A stretch of 64,000 bases of DNA from Roseobacter insulae (GTDB taxonomy: Bacteria > Pseudomonadota > Alphaproteobacteria > Rhodobacterales > Rhodobacteraceae), in NCBI RefSeq assembly GCF_019375555.1, contig NZ_JAHXDN010000008.1:62001-126000 (forward strand), given 5' to 3'. This document shows, one piece after another, positions 44,250-54,960 of the stretch. The position numbers were made by a program, and so were the translations under genes. Each line of letters opens with the position of its first letter. Position 1 is the first letter of the stretch. Under the pieces are notes generated by a model. That model did not search any database, had not been told where the DNA came from, and saw nothing but the letters and a program-made list of their open reading frames with translations.

Positions 44250-44899
44250 CACTCTTCCTGACGGCGCGCCGCGTCCTGTTTGAGCCGCGTCATGAAGGCC
44301 ACCGATATATGCTCCCGCAAGGCCTGATCCGCGCCTTCCGCATCTTTTGCCTCGATCGCGCTGACAATCGCACTGTGTTCAGCCTGCGCGATTTCGCCGC
44401 GCCCCTGCGCCGCCAGCGAGGTGGTGGCCATCAGCGCCATCGTCCTGTGCACAAGATCCAGTTGTTGCACCAGATACCGGTTATGCGACGCGAGATGAAT
44501 TTGCGTGTGAAATCTGCGGTTTGCGCGGGCCAGCGCCACCGGGTTATCCACCAGCGCGTTGTCCGCTTCGACCATTTCCCGCAGAATACGCACTTCTTCT
44601 TCGGTGGCATGTTGGGCGGCGAGACGTGCGGCCAGACCCTCCAGCTCGCGGCGCACGACATAAAGCTCGGCCATTTGGTTATGATCAAGCGACGCAACAA
44701 TCAGGCTGCGGCCATCCCGGGCCAACAGCGATTGGGTTTCAAGGCGTTGCAACGCCTCGCGTATCGGCGTTCGCGAGACACCAAACCGCTCGGCCAGCTC
44801 GCTTTCGACCAGACGATCTCCTGGGCGGTAAACACCCAGATCAATCGCATCCAGAATGAGCGAATACGCATCCGTTTGTTGTGGCTTTTGCAGGCCCAT
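44246..44899 (-). CDS. GntR family regulator, FCD type
   Basis: A 217-residue GntR/FadR-type regulator: winged helix (residues ~10-75, ELAERFGVSRTPIREALQRL) and an FCD effector domain with the metal-binding pattern seen in RRFHTQIHLASHNRYL. ATG 44899 is chosen; a TTG six codons earlier is less likely. It lies head-on against the glycosyltransferase gene, sharing the last four bases. Target genes are not evident; the next gene on the other side is divergent. Confidence 0.9.
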   Translation of the reverse strand: MGLQKPQQTDAYSLILDAIDLGVYRPGDRLVESELAERFGVSRTPIREALQRLETQSLLARDGRSLIVASLDHNQMAELYVVRRELEGLAARLAAQHATEEEVRILREMVEADNALVDNPVALARANRRFHTQIHLASHNRYLVQQLDLVHRTMALMATTSLAAQGRGEIAQAEHSAIVSAIEAKDAEGADQALREHISVAFMTRLKQDAARRQEEC

Positions 44900-45004
44900 G
44901 CGGGTTGCCTTTTCCAAGATCGTTTCGTCACCTTAACGAGGCGGCGACCCGTGAAGCAACCCCATGGGCTTGTGCGCGGTCGCGCCGCAATTTAGGTAAG
45001 CCCT

Positions 45005-45649
45005 ATGCCAAAGGTTGCCTTCTCCGATGTGAGCACATGGGTCTTCGACCTCGATCATACGCTCTACCCGCCGTCCGCACGTCTCTTTGATCTGATCGAG
45101 GTGCGCATGACCGCATATGTGATGGACGCGCTCGGCGTGGCGCGCGGCGAGGCCGACCGGCTGCGCAAGCATTACTGGGCAAAACACGGAACAACGCTTG
45201 CCGGGCTGATGCGGGAACACGACGTGGACCCCGGCCCTTACCTGACGAATGTGCATGACATCCCGATGGACAGCCTGGACCCAGATCCGGAACTGGCCGC
45301 GCAGATCAGGGCGCTGCCGGGGCGGCGCATCGTTTACACCAACGGCTGTGCGCCCTACGCCGAACGGGTGCTGGCGGCGCGCGGGCTGCAAGGGGTGTTT
45401 GACGCGGTCTATGGCGTTGAACATGCGAACTTCCAGCCAAAACCGGATCATGCCGCATTTGACATGGTTTTCCGCAAGGACGGGCTGATCCCCGATACCG
45501 CCGCGATGTTCGAAGACGATGCCCGCAATCTGAAAGTGCCGCACCAGATGGGCATGCGCACGGTGCACGTGGCCCCTTCACGCGGGCGGGGCGCGCACAT
45601 CCACTTCCATACCGACGATCTGAGCGCCTTTCTGGCTAAGATCATCTGA
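45005..45649 (+). CDS. Pyrimidine 5'-nucleotidase (HAD family)
   Basis: A 214-residue HAD phosphatase of the SDT1/PHM8-like pyrimidine 5'-nucleotidase type. Motif I is VFDLDHTLYPPS, motif II is IVYTNG, motif III the Lys in FQPKPDHAAFDM and motif IV FEDDARNL. It dephosphorylates nucleoside monophosphates in the cytoplasm. It is divergent from the GntR gene and followed by a small membrane protein gene. Confidence 0.92.
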   Translation: MPKVAFSDVSTWVFDLDHTLYPPSARLFDLIEVRMTAYVMDALGVARGEADRLRKHYWAKHGTTLAGLMREHDVDPGPYLTNVHDIPMDSLDPDPELAAQIRALPGRRIVYTNGCAPYAERVLAARGLQGVFDAVYGVEHANFQPKPDHAAFDMVFRKDGLIPDTAAMFEDDARNLKVPHQMGMRTVHVAPSRGRGAHIHFHTDDLSAFLAKII

Positions 45650-45731
45650 CGCCCCTGCGACAATCGGGCCACTATGTTTTAACCTTTTGCGCCCTATCTC
45701 CCTGATAACATCGTCATAAAGGAGCCTCACC

Positions 45732-45980
45732 GTGTCGCTTGCACCCGCAGAACCCATCCTCCCCTTCTGGCAACGGATGTTTTACCGCGTGCCGGTCATC
45801 GGGTGGATCGCGCGGGACATCATGTTCGGTGACAAGAACAATTTCTGGTTCGCCCTCATCGGTTTTGTCAGCCTGTGGATGTGTTCGGCCCTGACCTTTG
45901 GATTGCCCGGCCTCTATCTGCCCGCCCTCGCGCTGGTCCCGGTTGTCTTTGTGCTTCTGCTCCTGATAACCAAAGGCTAG
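45732..45980 (+). CDS. Small two-helix membrane protein
   Basis: An 82-residue protein starting at GTG 45732 behind AAAGGAG. It has a conserved-looking N-terminal part (FWQRMFYRVPVIGWIARDIMFG) and two helices near residues 38-80. It is a familiar hypothetical protein of the Rhodobacteraceae in this position, but no function is known to me. It lies between the HAD phosphatase and a UbiH-type gene. Confidence 0.8.
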   Translation: MSLAPAEPILPFWQRMFYRVPVIGWIARDIMFGDKNNFWFALIGFVSLWMCSALTFGLPGLYLPALALVPVVFVLLLLITKG

Positions 45981-46046
45981 AAAGCTTCAGACCACGGCCA
46001 AGGTCGCGCAGCGGCCCCGCAGCGCGTTGATATGAACGGAGATCAT

Positions 46047-47246
46047 ATGCCCGATCAGAATTGGGATATCCTAATCTCCGGCGGCGGGATCGCCGGCCTG
46101 ACCGCAGCTGCCGCTTTCGGCACCGCGGGCTTCTCCGTCATCTGCGTCGATCCCGCACCACCTGTCACCGAGCGCGACGCGGCCGGCGCCGACATGCGCA
46201 CCACCGCCATGCTGCAACCCGCCTGCGGCGTCCTGGAAACCGCAGGGCTCTGGAACCGTCTGGAGCCCTTTGCATCGGCCCTGCAAATCATGCGCATCGT
46301 GGATGCGGGAGGCGAAAGCCCGGAGCCCCGCATCATCAAGGACTTTAACGCATCCGACGTGTCCGACCAGCCTTTTGGATGGAACCTGCCCAATTGGCTG
46401 TTGCGACGTGAGATGGTCGCGCGGCTTGCGGAGCTGCCGAATGTCGATTTTCGTCCGGGGACCCGCACGATGTCGCTGTTCACCCGCGAAGGCGAAGCGC
46501 GCGTCGGCCTGAGCGATGGCCACAAGGTGCACGCCAGGCTGGTGATCGCTGCTGACGGGCGCGGCTCTTCCATGCGTCAGGCCGCGGGTATCGATGTCAA
46601 AACCAGACGGTACGGTCAGAAAGCGCTGGCATTTTCGGTTACCCATCCGGTGCCGCATGAAAACGTATCGACCGAGATTCACCGGACGGGCGGCCCCTTC
46701 ACGCTCGTGCCTTTGCCAGACCGGGATGGGTCACCCTCTTCGGCCGTCGTCTGGATGGATGACGGACCGCTTTCGCAGAGACGAAGCACCATGGATATCG
46801 CCGCTTTCGAAGCGGAAATGACCGAACGCAGCTGTCATCTTTTCGGGCCACTGTCGCTTGCCTCGCCACGAACGCTCTGGCCCATCATAAGTCAACAGGC
46901 AACCCGGCTGAGCGGGGAACGGCTGGCCCTGATTGCCGAAGCCGCGCATGTGGTCCCCCCGATCGGGGCACAGGGGCTGAACATGAGCCTTGCAGATACC
47001 GCGACACTTCTTGCACTGGCCCAAGAGCGCCCGGAAGGGTTGGGGGATCGCACGATGCTGGATACCTATCACAAGGCGCGGTACGGCGATATCTCCCTGC
47101 GGGTTCAGGGGATCGACGTCCTGAACCGCGCCAGCCAGGTTCACAGCCCGATGCTGCGTGACCTGCGCGCCGCAGGGTTGAACGCGCTCTACACCATGCC
47201 CGCGGTGCGTAAAACGCTTATGCAGATGGGGCTTGGCGTGAAGTAA
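46047..47246 (+). CDS. FAD-dependent monooxygenase, UbiH/UbiF/Coq6 family
   Basis: A 399-residue flavoprotein hydroxylase of ubiquinone biosynthesis. The dinucleotide-binding motif is ISGGGIAGLTAAAAFG; the second FAD motif reads LIAEAAHVVPPIGAQGLNMSLA, with the usual GDAAH Asp replaced by Glu, as is common in this subgroup. The start at 46047 is preferred over an ATG five codons upstream because GGAG lies before it. Which ring position it hydroxylates cannot be told; UbiH or a UbiL-type enzyme are options. Confidence 0.9.
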   Translation: MPDQNWDILISGGGIAGLTAAAAFGTAGFSVICVDPAPPVTERDAAGADMRTTAMLQPACGVLETAGLWNRLEPFASALQIMRIVDAGGESPEPRIIKDFNASDVSDQPFGWNLPNWLLRREMVARLAELPNVDFRPGTRTMSLFTREGEARVGLSDGHKVHARLVIAADGRGSSMRQAAGIDVKTRRYGQKALAFSVTHPVPHENVSTEIHRTGGPFTLVPLPDRDGSPSSAVVWMDDGPLSQRRSTMDIAAFEAEMTERSCHLFGPLSLASPRTLWPIISQQATRLSGERLALIAEAAHVVPPIGAQGLNMSLADTATLLALAQERPEGLGDRTMLDTYHKARYGDISLRVQGIDVLNRASQVHSPMLRDLRAAGLNALYTMPAVRKTLMQMGLGVK

Positions 47247-47252
47247 GCGGCT

Positions 47253-48380
47253 CTACAGCACCTTGTCGATCACCCGCTGCAACCGGCTCAGCGTCCCATC
47301 GACGTCGTGAAGCTTGTCCAGCCCGAAAAGACCCAGGCGGAAGGTACGAAAATCGGCCGGTTCATCACATTGCAACGGGACCCCGGCCGCAATCTGCATG
47401 CCCTCGGCGGCAAACTTCTTGCCACTCTGCACATCCGGATCGGACGTGTAACTCACCACAACCCCGGGCGCGCCATAGCCCTCTGCCGCGACCGACACGA
47501 CGCCCTTGGCCGCCAGCATCGCCCGTACCGCGTCTCCCAGTTTCCATTGCGCTTCCTTGAGGCGCTGAAATCCGTAGTCCCTGGTTTCCAGCATGGTGTC
47601 GCGAAAATCGCGTAACGCGTCGGTAGGCATGGTCGCGTGATAGGCATGCCCGCCGCTTTCATACGCCGTCATAATGCTGTGCCATTTGCCCAGATCAATC
47701 GCGAAACTGTCGGACCGGGTTTCGGCCAGCCGCGCCTCGGCGCGCTCAGACATCATGACCAGCCCGGCGCAGGGCGCGGCCGACCAGCCCTTTTGTGGAG
47801 CCGAAATGAGCACATCGACACCCAGGGCGCGCATATCGACCCATGCACAGCCGGAGGCGATGCAGTCGAGCACCATCAATGCGCCCACATCATGCGCCGC
47901 CCGGGCCATGGTCGCGATATAGGCGTCGGGCAGGATCACACCGGCGCTTGTTTCCACATGTGGGGCGAAAACAACGTCAGGTTTTTGCTCCGAGATGGCC
48001 GCGACAACTTCGTCGATCGGCGCGGGTGCGAAAGGCGATGGTGTGGCATTCGCCGTCTGGCGTGCCTTCAACACCGTTGTCGCGGCGGTCAGGCCTCCGG
48101 TTTCGAAAATCTGGCTCCAGCGGTAGGAAAACCAGCCGTTGCGCACAACCAGCACTTCGGCGCCTCGCGCAAACTGCCGGGCCACCGCTTCCATGCCATA
48201 TGTGCCACCGCCGGGGATGATGGCCACTGCGTCGGCGGCGTATACATCCTTCAGCATGGAGGACATGTCGTTCATCACCTGCTGAAAGGCAGCGCTCATC
48301 GAGTTCAGGGAACGATCCGTGAAAACGACCGAGAACTCTTCCAATCCGTCTGGATCAACAGTGTCGAGTAATGCAGGCAT
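47253..48380 (-). CDS. Class V aminotransferase (alanine/serine-glyoxylate type)
   Basis: A 375-residue PLP enzyme of the class V fold. The PLP-binding Lys is in SAPQKGWSAAPCAG; the phosphate loop is PGGGTYGMEAVARQFARG; VLDCIASGCAWVDM holds the Asp that contacts the cofactor nitrogen. The start at 48380 follows GAGGGAGAC; 35 upstream residues are rejected. It resembles alanine-glyoxylate or serine-glyoxylate transaminases of photorespiration-like metabolism. It shares no operon with its neighbours; an Lrp/AsnC pair lies upstream on the same strand. Confidence 0.9.
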   Translation of the reverse strand: MPALLDTVDPDGLEEFSVVFTDRSLNSMSAAFQQVMNDMSSMLKDVYAADAVAIIPGGGTYGMEAVARQFARGAEVLVVRNGWFSYRWSQIFETGGLTAATTVLKARQTANATPSPFAPAPIDEVVAAISEQKPDVVFAPHVETSAGVILPDAYIATMARAAHDVGALMVLDCIASGCAWVDMRALGVDVLISAPQKGWSAAPCAGLVMMSERAEARLAETRSDSFAIDLGKWHSIMTAYESGGHAYHATMPTDALRDFRDTMLETRDYGFQRLKEAQWKLGDAVRAMLAAKGVVSVAAEGYGAPGVVVSYTSDPDVQSGKKFAAEGMQIAAGVPLQCDEPADFRTFRLGLFGLDKLHDVDGTLSRLQRVIDKVL

Positions 48381-48497
48381 GAATTTGTCTCCCTCAGCTT
48401 CGGCCAGACCTAACCTTTCATAAGGGCCGTGGCAAAGTTTACTTCGGTATTTCTGATCACTTTGCACGCCCCCCACCCGAGGCAACCGACGTCGGCC

Positions 48498-48956
48498 TTA
48501 GCCGATCGGACCCGCACGGCGCTCTTCACTGAGCAACACATTCGCTTCAACTTCTCCGACACCGGGCAGGGTCATGATCCGGCGCCGCAGCACCCGTTCG
48601 AAGTCGGGCAGATCACGGGCGACCACCCGCAAGCGGTAGTCATACATGCCCAGCACATGCTCCACACGCTGGACTTCGGGAATGGCGCTCACCGCGCGTT
48701 CGAAATCTTCAAGACTGACGCGCCCCTTGGTTGCCAGCTTGACGCCAAGAAACACCGTGACGCCGAAACCCAGAGCTTCAGCATTCAGCCGCAGGCGACG
48801 CCCCCGGAGAATGCCGGCGCTTTCCAGCTTGCGGATCCGCCGCCAAGTCGCGGGCTGCGACAAGCCCAGAGTGCGTCCCAACGCACCAGCGCTTTGCATC
48901 GCGTCCCGTGCCAGCGCACGCAGAAGTGCGCGGTCCAGTTCATCCAGCTCAGTCAT
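48498..48956 (-). CDS. Lrp/AsnC family regulator (second of a pair)
   Basis: A 152-residue feast/famine regulator: helix-turn-helix at residues ~4-60 (LGLSQPATWRRIRKLESAGI) and an AsnC ligand-binding domain (FERAVSAIPEVQRVEHVLGMYDY read in parts). Its ATG overlaps the stop of the preceding Lrp gene (ATGA). The two proteins differ strongly in sequence and could form mixed oligomers. It is probably regulator of amino acid metabolism; ilvC is divergent on the other side of the pair. Confidence 0.92.
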   Translation of the reverse strand: MTELDELDRALLRALARDAMQSAGALGRTLGLSQPATWRRIRKLESAGILRGRRLRLNAEALGFGVTVFLGVKLATKGRVSLEDFERAVSAIPEVQRVEHVLGMYDYRLRVVARDLPDFERVLRRRIMTLPGVGEVEANVLLSEERRAGPIG

Positions 48957-49408
48957 AGCGGCAATGCCTCTTCCGCCTTGATCCGGGCGATCTGCATCAG
49001 CGCTTCGATATCGGCAATATGGGGCAGTGTCAGAACACGGCTGCGGTAGATATCCTGATAATGGGCCATGTCCCGCGCGATGATGTTCAGCCGAACGTCT
49101 ACGCGCCCCAGAAAAGTTTGTATCTCCGTGACTTCAGGGATCGCCCGGGCCGCTTCGATAAAATCGTCAAATGCGCGGGCCTGAGTTTTGTCCAGCGTCA
49201 CCCTCAATGACACTTCGACCGAATATCCCAGCGCCGCCCAGTCGATCACGGCGCTTGTGCCCTCGATAATTCCCGTCTCCTGCATCCGGTTGATCCGGCG
49301 CGCGGCTTTTCCCGGCGTGATGGTGCAGCGTTCTGCCAGTTCCGCAGGGCTGAGACTTGGGTCAGATTGCCAGTGCCGCAGGATACGGCGATCAAGATCA
49401 TCAAGCAT
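48953..49408 (-). CDS. Lrp/AsnC family regulator (first of a pair)
   Basis: A 151-residue Lrp/AsnC protein. MLDDLDRRILRHWQSDPSLS starts the DNA-binding domain (CTITPGKAARRINRMQETGII), and an AsnC effector domain follows (AARAIPEVTEIQTFLGRVDV). The start 49408 is the typical family N-terminus; an ATG 7 codons earlier is possible. It is divergent from ilvC across 135 AT-rich bases, the usual layout for local control of branched-chain amino acid synthesis. Confidence 0.92.
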   Translation of the reverse strand: MLDDLDRRILRHWQSDPSLSPAELAERCTITPGKAARRINRMQETGIIEGTSAVIDWAALGYSVEVSLRVTLDKTQARAFDDFIEAARAIPEVTEIQTFLGRVDVRLNIIARDMAHYQDIYRSRVLTLPHIADIEALMQIARIKAEEALPL

Positions 49409-49510
49409 GATATTCTCAACAGTTAGCAATTACGCGAATTAATTTTTCATTAGCCTGCTGATATAGTCAAAGAACAGTAATGGCAATCAACATCAGAAGG
49501 CGTATTTTGA

Positions 49511-50566
<1,056 letters not shown>

Positions 50567-50615
50567 TCCTTCGGCCCGGATCGAAACATCTGGTGATCCA
50601 GACGCATTATTCAGA

Positions 50616-50645
50616 ACGGGGCGGGCGCAGTCCGCCCCGTTTTCT
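50616..50645 (+). terminator. Rho-independent terminator after ilvC
   Basis: ACGGGGCGG and CCGCCCCGT form a 9-bp perfect stem around GCGCAGT, followed by TTTCTT. It lies 50 bp after the ilvC stop. Confidence 0.85.
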
Positions 50646-50658
50646 TTGAAAGACCAGA

Positions 50659-51579
50659 ATGTCTCAAGCACCTGATATCTCGTTCAAAAGCTGGCTGATG
50701 GTGGCCGTTCTGGGTTTCACCTGGGGCGGCACCTTTCTGGTCACCGAAGTGGCACTCGAAGGCTTGACACCCTTCTGGCTGGCCGCGGGTCGCATCGGGT
50801 TTGCCGCCGTGCTGATGATGGCAATCTGGGCGGGGCTTGGATTCAAGCTGTTTGACGATCCTGTGCCGCGCGGCACGTGGGGTGCGGCCTGCCTGATCGG
50901 CGCTCTCAGCTCCGCCGTTCCTTTCATGCTGCTTGCCTGGGGCCAGCAATTCGTCACCTCCGGTTTTGCCGGTGTTTCCATGGCTGCGGTTGCATTGATC
51001 GTGCTGCCACTGGCGCATTTTCTGGTCCCCGGCGAGCGGCTGAACCTGCGCAAGGGGCTGGGGTTCATCATAGGTTTTTTCGGCGTTTGCGTGCTGATCG
51101 GCGCGCAGGCCTTTGAAACGACGGGGGCGTCGATGGAGCCGGCTGGGCGTCTGGCCTGCTTAGGGGCCGCGACATGCTACGCCGTGTCATCCATTCTGAT
51201 GCGCCGCCTGCCGCCGGTGGACACCATCGGTCTGTCAACCGTTCTTCTGCTGATCGGTGCGCTTCTGGTCATCCCGCTGGCGCTGGCGGTCGAGGGCCTG
51301 CCGCCCATGCCCGATACCAAAACGCTGATTGTGGTCATAATGCTCGGCCTGATCCCGACAGCCGCGGCGAACCTGCTGCGGGTGCTCGTCGTCCGCACGG
51401 CGGGCCCGGTATTCATGTCGTTGACCAATTATCAGGTTCCGTTGTGGTCCGTCGTTTTGGGCGCTCTCTTGTTGGGTGAACCGCTTCCGCCGTCACTTTT
51501 GTGGGCAATGGTTCTTATCCTGAGCGGCGTGGCACTCAGCCAGTATGGTGCGCTAATGCGTCTTTTCCGGAACGGATGA
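50659..51579 (+). CDS. DMT superfamily (EamA) transporter
   Basis: A 306-residue inner-membrane protein with ten hydrophobic segments and two EamA repeats (residues ~12-140 and ~152-290). Typical pieces are LGFTWGGTFLVTEVALEGL, ALSSAVPFMLLAWGQQ and the late TNYQVPLWSVVLGALLLGE. Such carriers export amino acids or other metabolites. It lies 13 bp after the ilvC terminator and ends 7 bp before convergent glmM. The substrate is unknown. Confidence 0.92.
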   Translation: MSQAPDISFKSWLMVAVLGFTWGGTFLVTEVALEGLTPFWLAAGRIGFAAVLMMAIWAGLGFKLFDDPVPRGTWGAACLIGALSSAVPFMLLAWGQQFVTSGFAGVSMAAVALIVLPLAHFLVPGERLNLRKGLGFIIGFFGVCVLIGAQAFETTGASMEPAGRLACLGAATCYAVSSILMRRLPPVDTIGLSTVLLLIGALLVIPLALAVEGLPPMPDTKTLIVVIMLGLIPTAAANLLRVLVVRTAGPVFMSLTNYQVPLWSVVLGALLLGEPLPPSLLWAMVLILSGVALSQYGALMRLFRNG

Positions 51580-51586
51580 GAAACGG

Positions 51587-52933
51587 TTAGCCGCCAACCG
51601 CGTCGGCAACCGCCTCCACGATGCTGTCGACCGCCCGCTCCATCAGGCCGGCGTCCTCATGCTCCGCCATGACCCGTACCAGGGGCTCGGTCCCGGATTT
51701 CCGGATCAACAGCCGACCGCGTCCCGCCAGATCAGTCTCCGCCTGCTTGATGGCCCGCTTGACGCCATCACTGTCCAGCGGTGCCTGGCCCGCGGCAAAC
51801 CGGACATTTTTCAACAGTTGCGGCACCGGTTCAAAGCTACGCAACAGGGCACTGGCCGGTTTCTGCGAGCGTATCATCTCTGCCAGAAACTGCATTGCCG
51901 CCATCAGCCCGTCGCCCGTGGTGGCATAGTCCGACATCACGATATGACCCGATTGTTCGCCGCCCAGGTTGAAACCTCCCGACCGCATTCGTTCCACAAC
52001 ATAGCGGTCCCCGACCGAGGTCCGTTCCAGTCTGAGGCCCTTGTTCGCGAGGAAATGCTCCAACCCGAGATTGGACATGACAGTCGCCACGAGCGCCTTG
52101 TTTGCCAGCCGACCTTCTTCCGCCCATCGTGCGGCCATCAGGGCCATGAACTGATCGCCATCGCCAACCGCGCCGTTTTCGTCCAGCAGGATAACCCGGT
52201 CCGCATCTCCATCGAGACAGATGCCCACGTGCGCACCATGCGCGACAACGGTCTCGGCGGCCAGCTGAGGGCTGGTCGACCCGCAGCCCTCGTTGATGTT
52301 GTGACCGGTTGGGGTCACCCCAACCGGGATCACCGTCGCGCCCAGCTCCCAAAGGGCCTCAGGCGCCACGCGGTAGGCCGCACCGTTGGCGCAATCCACG
52401 ACAACCTTGAGACCATCAAGCAGCATCTGCCGGGGAAAAGAAGATTTCACCCGCTCGATATATCGAAAGCGGCCATCGTCAATCCGTTTGGCGCGACCGA
52501 TTTTTTTCGCTTCCGCAGGGGTGACGCCTTCGGCAATCAGTGCCTCGATATCGGCCTCCATCTGGTCGGAGAGCTTGAACCCATCCGGCCCAAAGAACTT
52601 TATTCCGTTGTCACCGGCCGGGTTATGGCTGGCCGAGATCATGACGCCGAGATCGGCCCGCATCGAGCGTGTCAGCAACCCGACGGCTGGCGTTGGCACC
52701 GGCCCCAGAAGCAGTACATTCATGCCCGTTGAGGTGAGCCCCGCGGTCAAGGCATTTTCAAACATGTACCCCGACAACCGCGTGTCCTTGCCGATCACGA
52801 CGCGCCGCACGCTGGAGCCATCGCGGCTGAAGTACTGTCCGACGGCGGCGCCTATGCGCAGCGCCATTTCCGCCGTCATCGGGTGTGTATTTGCGGTGCC
52901 CCGCACCCCGTCGGTTCCAAAAAGCTTATCCAT
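51587..52933 (-). CDS. glmM: Phosphoglucosamine mutase
   Basis: A 448-residue mutase converting glucosamine-6-phosphate to glucosamine-1-phosphate for peptidoglycan and LPS. The phosphoserine loop reads [19 protein letters not shown] (catalytic Ser at about 102), the metal-binding loop is [13 protein letters not shown], the sugar loop GGEQSGHIV and the phosphate-binding [13 protein letters not shown]. The start [18 protein letters not shown] is the family N-terminus; 29 in-frame upstream residues overlap folP and are rejected. It overlaps the folP stop by 8 bp, so folB-folP-glmM form one operon. Confidence 0.97.
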   Translation of the reverse strand: MDKLFGTDGVRGTANTHPMTAEMALRIGAAVGQYFSRDGSSVRRVVIGKDTRLSGYMFENALTAGLTSTGMNVLLLGPVPTPAVGLLTRSMRADLGVMISASHNPAGDNGIKFFGPDGFKLSDQMEADIEALIAEGVTPAEAKKIGRAKRIDDGRFRYIERVKSSFPRQMLLDGLKVVVDCANGAAYRVAPEALWELGATVIPVGVTPTGHNINEGCGSTSPQLAAETVVAHGAHVGICLDGDADRVILLDENGAVGDGDQFMALMAARWAEEGRLANKALVATVMSNLGLEHFLANKGLRLERTSVGDRYVVERMRSGGFNLGGEQSGHIVMSDYATTGDGLMAAMQFLAEMIRSQKPASALLRSFEPVPQLLKNVRFAAGQAPLDSDGVKRAIKQAETDLAGRGRLLIRKSGTEPLVRVMAEHEDAGLMERAVDSIVEAVADAVGG

Positions 52934-53939
52934 GCGCGCAACCTGCCATGGCCGCGCGCCAAAGCGCAATGGCTTGTGCGGTTTCCGGCACATCATGAAC
53001 GCGCACAATTTGTGTCCCATGTTTCAACGCCGCGAGCACAACGGCGATCGAGCCGGGCAGACGCTTTTCCGCGACCCCCTCGCCGCCGATCGTACCGATG
53101 AAACGCTTGCGTGACGCGCCCAGCAGGATCGGAACACCCAATCCGTGGAAAAGGGACAGCCGCGCCAGCAGTGCCAGATTGTGCTCCATCGTCTTGCCAA
53201 AACCGATGCCCGGGTCCGCGACGATCCGCGACCTGGGGATGCCGGTGGCCACCAGCGTGGCGATCTGAGCTGACAGGAAGTCATAGACATCCAGCAGAAC
53301 GTCATCATATGTCGGCGCCTGCTGCATTGTCTCGGGGTCCCCCTGCGCATGCATCACGCAGACCGGCACCAACTGATCTGCACATAGCGGGGCAAGACCA
53401 GCATCGAATGTGAAGCCAGACACGTCGTTGACCAGAGTGGCTCCCGCCTGCAGCGCCGCGGCGGCAACTGCCGCCTTGCGCGTATCGATCGAGATGGCCT
53501 GGGTGATCCCGGCGGCCCGCAACGCCTCGATGACCGGTGCCGTCCGCTGGATCTCCGCCTCCGCAGGGACGAAGGCCGCGCCCGGCCGGGTCGATTCACC
53601 GCCGACGTCCAGAATGTCCGCCGCTGCCATCGCAAGGGCACCGGCAGTTGCCGCCTCGACGGTATGATGTCTGCCCCCATCCGAAAAACTGTCCGGCGTG
53701 ATGTTCAGAATGCCCATGATCCGGGGGCGGTCCATCGACAGCCCTGCAATTGCTGCGCGCGGCCGGGTCAGCGGCGCAAGATCGGCGGCATCCAGCTCCG
53801 ACGCCAGAACGATTTCAGGGTCTGCGGATCGTGACAACACTTCGACATCCGTGAACCACCCCCACCCACCGGCGAGGTCAAAGGAGGTTGAAGGTCGCGC
53901 CGTATCCAATTGAACAATCGGGCGAAAATAATCGGGCAT
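52926..53939 (-). CDS. folP: Dihydropteroate synthase
   Basis: A 337-residue folate enzyme joining p-aminobenzoate with the pterin pyrophosphate; it is the sulfonamide target. Signature pieces are [15 protein letters not shown] near residue 75, [20 protein letters not shown] and LVNDVSGF, and the C-terminal GASRKRFIG. About 70 extra N-terminal residues precede the core, as is usual for the Rhodobacteraceae type. It starts 3 bp after folB stop and overlaps glmM by 8 bp. Confidence 0.96.
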   Translation of the reverse strand: MPDYFRPIVQLDTARPSTSFDLAGGWGWFTDVEVLSRSADPEIVLASELDAADLAPLTRPRAAIAGLSMDRPRIMGILNITPDSFSDGGRHHTVEAATAGALAMAAADILDVGGESTRPGAAFVPAEAEIQRTAPVIEALRAAGITQAISIDTRKAAVAAAALQAGATLVNDVSGFTFDAGLAPLCADQLVPVCVMHAQGDPETMQQAPTYDDVLLDVYDFLSAQIATLVATGIPRSRIVADPGIGFGKTMEHNLALLARLSLFHGLGVPILLGASRKRFIGTIGGEGVAEKRLPGSIAVVLAALKHGTQIVRVHDVPETAQAIALWRAAMAGCAHG

Positions 53940-53942
53940 GAC

Positions 53943-54866
53943 TCAGAGCTTTGCGGTATCCGCTGGAACGGCCCGTAGCGGCAGGGAGGAGGATCGGGGC
54001 ATCTCCGCCCCGATGACCAGCATTTCGCTCGCATCAAAGGTCGCGGCGAACCACGCCGCCAGCGCAATTGCATCGCTTGGTTGTGCGGAAGGTCCGTCAA
54101 CCGCATCCAGCACGATTTTCGACGGTGCCCACACGCAGGTCTGCCCGTTTTTCATCGCCCAGTCCAATTCGGTCCGCGTATCGACGACGACACAGCGATC
54201 GTCTTTCGACGCCAGAACCCACGCGTTCTGTTCTATTGCCAGCAGGTCGATGCGCCGTTGTGCCATGCGGTGCGACGTTTGCGGCGCAGGTGTGTCAGAT
54301 GCGCCGACGCAAAAAATCAGTGGACGGCCCGTTGCCTCCAGCTGATCGATCCAGTCTTTCAGATGCGGCGAGGCGATGGCCGCGTTGCTGAGGTAGACCA
54401 ATTCAGGGTGGAGCGCGTCTTCTTCATCCGAAAGGAATGCGGCCGCCTGCCCGCGCGTGCGGACGATCTCCACCCCCAACGCACCGGGACCACGGTCCAG
54501 CTTTTCAATACGCACGAAGGCGCGCATGGCCTGAGGTTCGAGAAGAATACGCTCCGCAACCCGCTCTGCCAGAGTTTCGAGCAGGTTCAGCCGCTCATCG
54601 GCAAGTTCAAAAGCGATGGCTTCTGTCACCTTGTCATAGCTGAGAATGCGGTCGACATCATCGTCAATCGGGCTGGTCAATGGCCGGACCTCGACCACGA
54701 CGTTGAAACAGATACGCTGGGTGACGCCGCGCTCTGCCTGAAAGGCACCGATCTCAATTTCAACGATATGGTCGCGCAGGGAGATCCTGTCGCGCGGTTC
54801 GGACCCGGCGGTCGCCTCCGAGCGTTCGGAGGGATGGGCGAACGCCAGTCTGATTTCGGAACTCAT
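53943..54866 (-). CDS. folB: Dihydroneopterin aldolase with C-terminal extension
   Basis: A 307-residue protein, more than twice the ~120 residues of plain FolB. Residues ~28-140 are the aldolase domain: RDHIVEIEIGAFQAERG, DRILSYDKVTEAIAFE, NLLETLAERVAERILLE with the active-site Glu and Lys regions. Residues ~145-307 form an additional alpha/beta domain (VYLSNAAIASPHLKDWIDQ, FCVGASDTPAPQ, CVVVDTRTELDWAM) that I do not recognise. FolB makes 6-hydroxymethyl-dihydropterin. It is the first gene of folB-folP-glmM. The role of the extra domain is unknown. Confidence 0.88.
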   Translation of the reverse strand: MSSEIRLAFAHPSERSEATAGSEPRDRISLRDHIVEIEIGAFQAERGVTQRICFNVVVEVRPLTSPIDDDVDRILSYDKVTEAIAFELADERLNLLETLAERVAERILLEPQAMRAFVRIEKLDRGPGALGVEIVRTRGQAAAFLSDEEDALHPELVYLSNAAIASPHLKDWIDQLEATGRPLIFCVGASDTPAPQTSHRMAQRRIDLLAIEQNAWVLASKDDRCVVVDTRTELDWAMKNGQTCVWAPSKIVLDAVDGPSAQPSDAIALAAWFAATFDASEMLVIGAEMPRSSSLPLRAVPADTAKL

Positions 54867-54960
54867 GGGCCGGACCTTCCGCCAAAGCTAAGCAGGCGCC
54901 ATCATAGATGACGCCCGCCCTTTAACAGTCTTCACACCGGCACGCCATGGGCCGAATGCG

